Shown in pieces: positions 13,591 through 14,523 of a DNA stretch of 14,523 nucleotides. How positions within the stretch are numbered: the first letter of the stretch is position 1; the number at the start of each line of letters is the position of its first letter. This stretch comes from JAENVT01 sp043758005 (GTDB taxonomy: Bacteria; Actinomycetota; Acidimicrobiia; Acidimicrobiales; Ilumatobacteraceae). The translations under genes and the position numbers were made by a program. The notes beneath the pieces were generated by a model. It was not told the DNA's origin. It was given only the letters and a program-made list of their open reading frames with translations, and did no database searches. The stretch covers positions 1 through 14,523 of the forward strand of contig JAYVOI010000009.1 of the NCBI GenBank assembly GCA_043758005.1. The letters run 5' to 3'.

Positions 13591-13976
13591 GTGATCGACG
13601 CGTGAGCTACTGCCGCCCAGATCTGGGCTCGGTCGTCGACGAGCTCGATGCCGTGCTGCGTGCAAACGCCGGCGAGCACCGTGCGGCAGAGGATGAGGTC
13701 AGGGTGGTCGGCGTCGAACGCTTCGATCGCGGTTTGCCCGCGAACGCTGAACGACTGGTCCTCGACCATGAACTGGATCTCGATGGTCTTCCCGCCGCCG
13801 TGCTCGATCATCGCCAGCAGCACCTCGCTGACGGCGATCTTGATGTCTTCGATCTCGTCGACCGTGAACCCGGCCATTCCGGCGATCCCGCTGGCGGCCA
13901 GTCGCAGCACCCGCGACAAGGTCGGGTCGGGCGGCAGCCGCAGCTCGACCGGCCCGATGGAGACCGGCTCAGTCAT
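13587..13976 (-). CDS. Anti-sigma factor, degenerate RsbW/SpoIIAB-like ATPase fold
   Basis: 129 residues between the STAS and sigma genes, the spoIIAB/rsbW position. The fold is recognisable: an N-terminal strand (SIGPVELRLPPDPTLSRVLR), a helix, FTVDEIEDIKIAVSEVLLAM followed by IEHGGGKTIEIQFMVED, and a C-terminal helix. Glu51 of the N-box is present, but the Mg-binding Asn four residues later is Ala55. The expected G1 box and the final GxGxG loop are absent (VRGQTAIEAFDADHPDLILC). It should still be able to bind the sigma factor, but kinase activity looks unlikely. The start ATG 13976 overlaps the STAS stop by eight bases, indicating translational coupling; the stop overlaps the sigma start by three to four bases. 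Confidence 0.85.
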   Translation of the reverse strand: MTEPVSIGPVELRLPPDPTLSRVLRLAASGIAGMAGFTVDEIEDIKIAVSEVLLAMIEHGGGKTIEIQFMVEDQSFSVRGQTAIEAFDADHPDLILCRTVLAGVCTQHGIELVDDRAQIWAAVAHASIT

Positions 13977-14295
13977 GACCGGTCTCGATGGAGAAGTGCT
14001 CGGTGGTACCCGTGATCTGCAGGAGCCGGAGCACTTCGGCGCCGACGTTGCGCAGCACGACCGTTGCCCCGTTGTCGCTCGCCCGCCGGCTGGCACTCAG
14101 CAAGCTGCGCAACCCGGAGGAGTCGATGAAGTACACGTCGCCGAGATCGATGACGACTGCGCCGTGGCCCTCGCGCGTGAGGATCGCCGCATCGAGGATC
14201 GGGCCGCCGGCGACATCGACGTCGCCATGCACGACGATCACGCCGTCGGCCTCGTTGTCGATGGTGAGCGAATCGTGGTTTCCCATCTCAGTCAC
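13969..14295 (-). CDS. STAS-domain anti-sigma factor antagonist (RsbV/SpoIIAA-like)
   Basis: 108 residues, a single STAS domain of normal length. The strand VIVVHGDVDVAGGPILDAAI is followed by AVVIDLGDVYFIDSSGLRSL, whose Asp58-Ser59-Ser60-Gly61 is the classical phosphorylation site; Ser60 aligns with SpoIIAA Ser58. The C-terminal part (GATVVLRNVGAEVLRLLQIT) is typical. Unphosphorylated protein binds the anti-sigma factor and frees sigma; phosphorylation blocks this. GTG 14295 is chosen because AGGAGG lies eight bases upstream; a frame open to 14436 has no ribosome site and non-family sequence. It is the first gene of the sigma operon. I found no clear promoter in the 192 bases upstream. Confidence 0.92.
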   Translation of the reverse strand: MTEMGNHDSLTIDNEADGVIVVHGDVDVAGGPILDAAILTREGHGAVVIDLGDVYFIDSSGLRSLLSASRRASDNGATVVLRNVGAEVLRLLQITGTTEHFSIETGHD

Positions 14296-14303
14296 TGGTG
14301 GGG

Positions 14304-14309
14304 CCTCCT
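14304..14309 (-). promoter_or_regulatory. Ribosome binding site of the STAS gene
   Basis: AGGAGG on the minus strand, eight bases before GTG 14295. It decides the start against the longer frame and against ATG 14286. Confidence 0.7.
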
Positions 14310-14420
14310 GGCGGGTGATCTGGTGCTGGCAAGCGCATGTGGTTGCACACGCTACGTGCCGTGGCTCGAATCGGTGCTGATGGGCCTGTCCACAGCGGGC
14401 CACATTTTGTTCAGAGTGAT

Positions 14421-14447
14421 GTTTTAGCTCGCCCACGATCGCGGTAC
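14421..14447 (+). promoter_or_regulatory. Possible SigF-type promoter of the gene at the right edge
   Basis: GTTT (14421-14424) and CGGTAC (14442-14447) are separated by 17 bases; the -10 differs from GGGTAC at one base. Transcription would start near 14455, ahead of GTG 14488. It is weaker than the three exact sites. Confidence 0.4.
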
Positions 14448-14487
14448 TAGAGCCGACAACTTCACGATTTCCACCACGGAGGGCAGA

Positions 14488-14523
14488 GTGAGCGACGAGC
14501 GGTTCCCCGGGCCAGCCGACGCA
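14488..14523 (+). CDS. Start of an unidentified gene cut by the window edge
   Basis: GTG 14488 follows GGAGGG by four bases and opens a frame reading MSDERFPGPADA up to the last base. Only 12 codons are visible, so no function can be given. It is divergent from the sigma-F operon and has a possible SigF-type promoter, so another signalling or stress gene is plausible but not shown. Confidence 0.5.
   Translation, partial: MSDERFPGPADA

Noticed and set aside
13969..14436. Longer STAS reading with 47 extra N-terminal residues
   Set aside because: The extension has His/Cys-rich non-family sequence and no ribosome site, while GTG 14295 has AGGAGG at eight bases.

Overview
This looks like chromosomal DNA from a high-GC actinobacterium. 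Third codon positions are strongly G/C, GTG starts are frequent, there is a mycothiol-type DinB/maleylpyruvate isomerase homologue, and there is a complete sigma-B/F partner-switching set. The gene styles suggest Acidimicrobiia (Ilumatobacter-like), but that placement is inference. I see no rRNA, tRNA, CRISPR array, insertion sequence or phage gene.

Layout. (1) 1-3067, metabolic and detoxification genes: the 3' end of a crotonase gene, a TetR regulator, a secreted Tat-type lipoprotein of the dienelactone hydrolase family on the minus strand, then a VOC protein and a mycothiol-dependent-isomerase-like DinB protein on the plus strand. (2) 3073-6467, minus strand: a LacI regulator, a 66-residue basic orphan protein with a clear promoter/operator, an AI-2E (PerM) family transporter and a DUF1345 membrane protein. 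(3) 6519-10961, stress-signalling genes: a four-helix membrane protein, a serine-kinase/anti-sigma ATPase, and a divergent 996-residue membrane sensor-phosphatase (GAF, DUF4118, PAS, GAF, PAS, PP2C). (4) 10958-12770, minus strand: class II fumarase and a BON-domain protein. (5) 12841-14295, minus strand: an overlapping STAS / anti-sigma / sigma-F operon in spoIIAA-AB-AC order. A new plus-strand gene begins at 14488.

The main result is a probable general-stress regulon. The right half encodes sigma factor, anti-sigma, anti-anti-sigma, a second kinase-like ATPase and a multi-sensor phosphatase. Three promoters in the same window (6519-6544 plus, 7762-7788 minus, 12799-12824 minus) match the SigF pattern GTTT-N16-GGGTAT/C exactly, all with the same 16-base spacer and all upstream of genes in the correct orientation. 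Two weaker matches precede the phosphatase and the gene at 14488. The anti-sigma protein next to the sigma gene has lost the N-box Asn and the glycine boxes, whereas the separate ATPase at 7275-7721 keeps the N-box and the last glycine box. This suggests that sigma binding and STAS phosphorylation are divided between two proteins. A 24-codon ORF with a strong ribosome site lies in frame just upstream of the phosphatase, separated from it by a single UGA.
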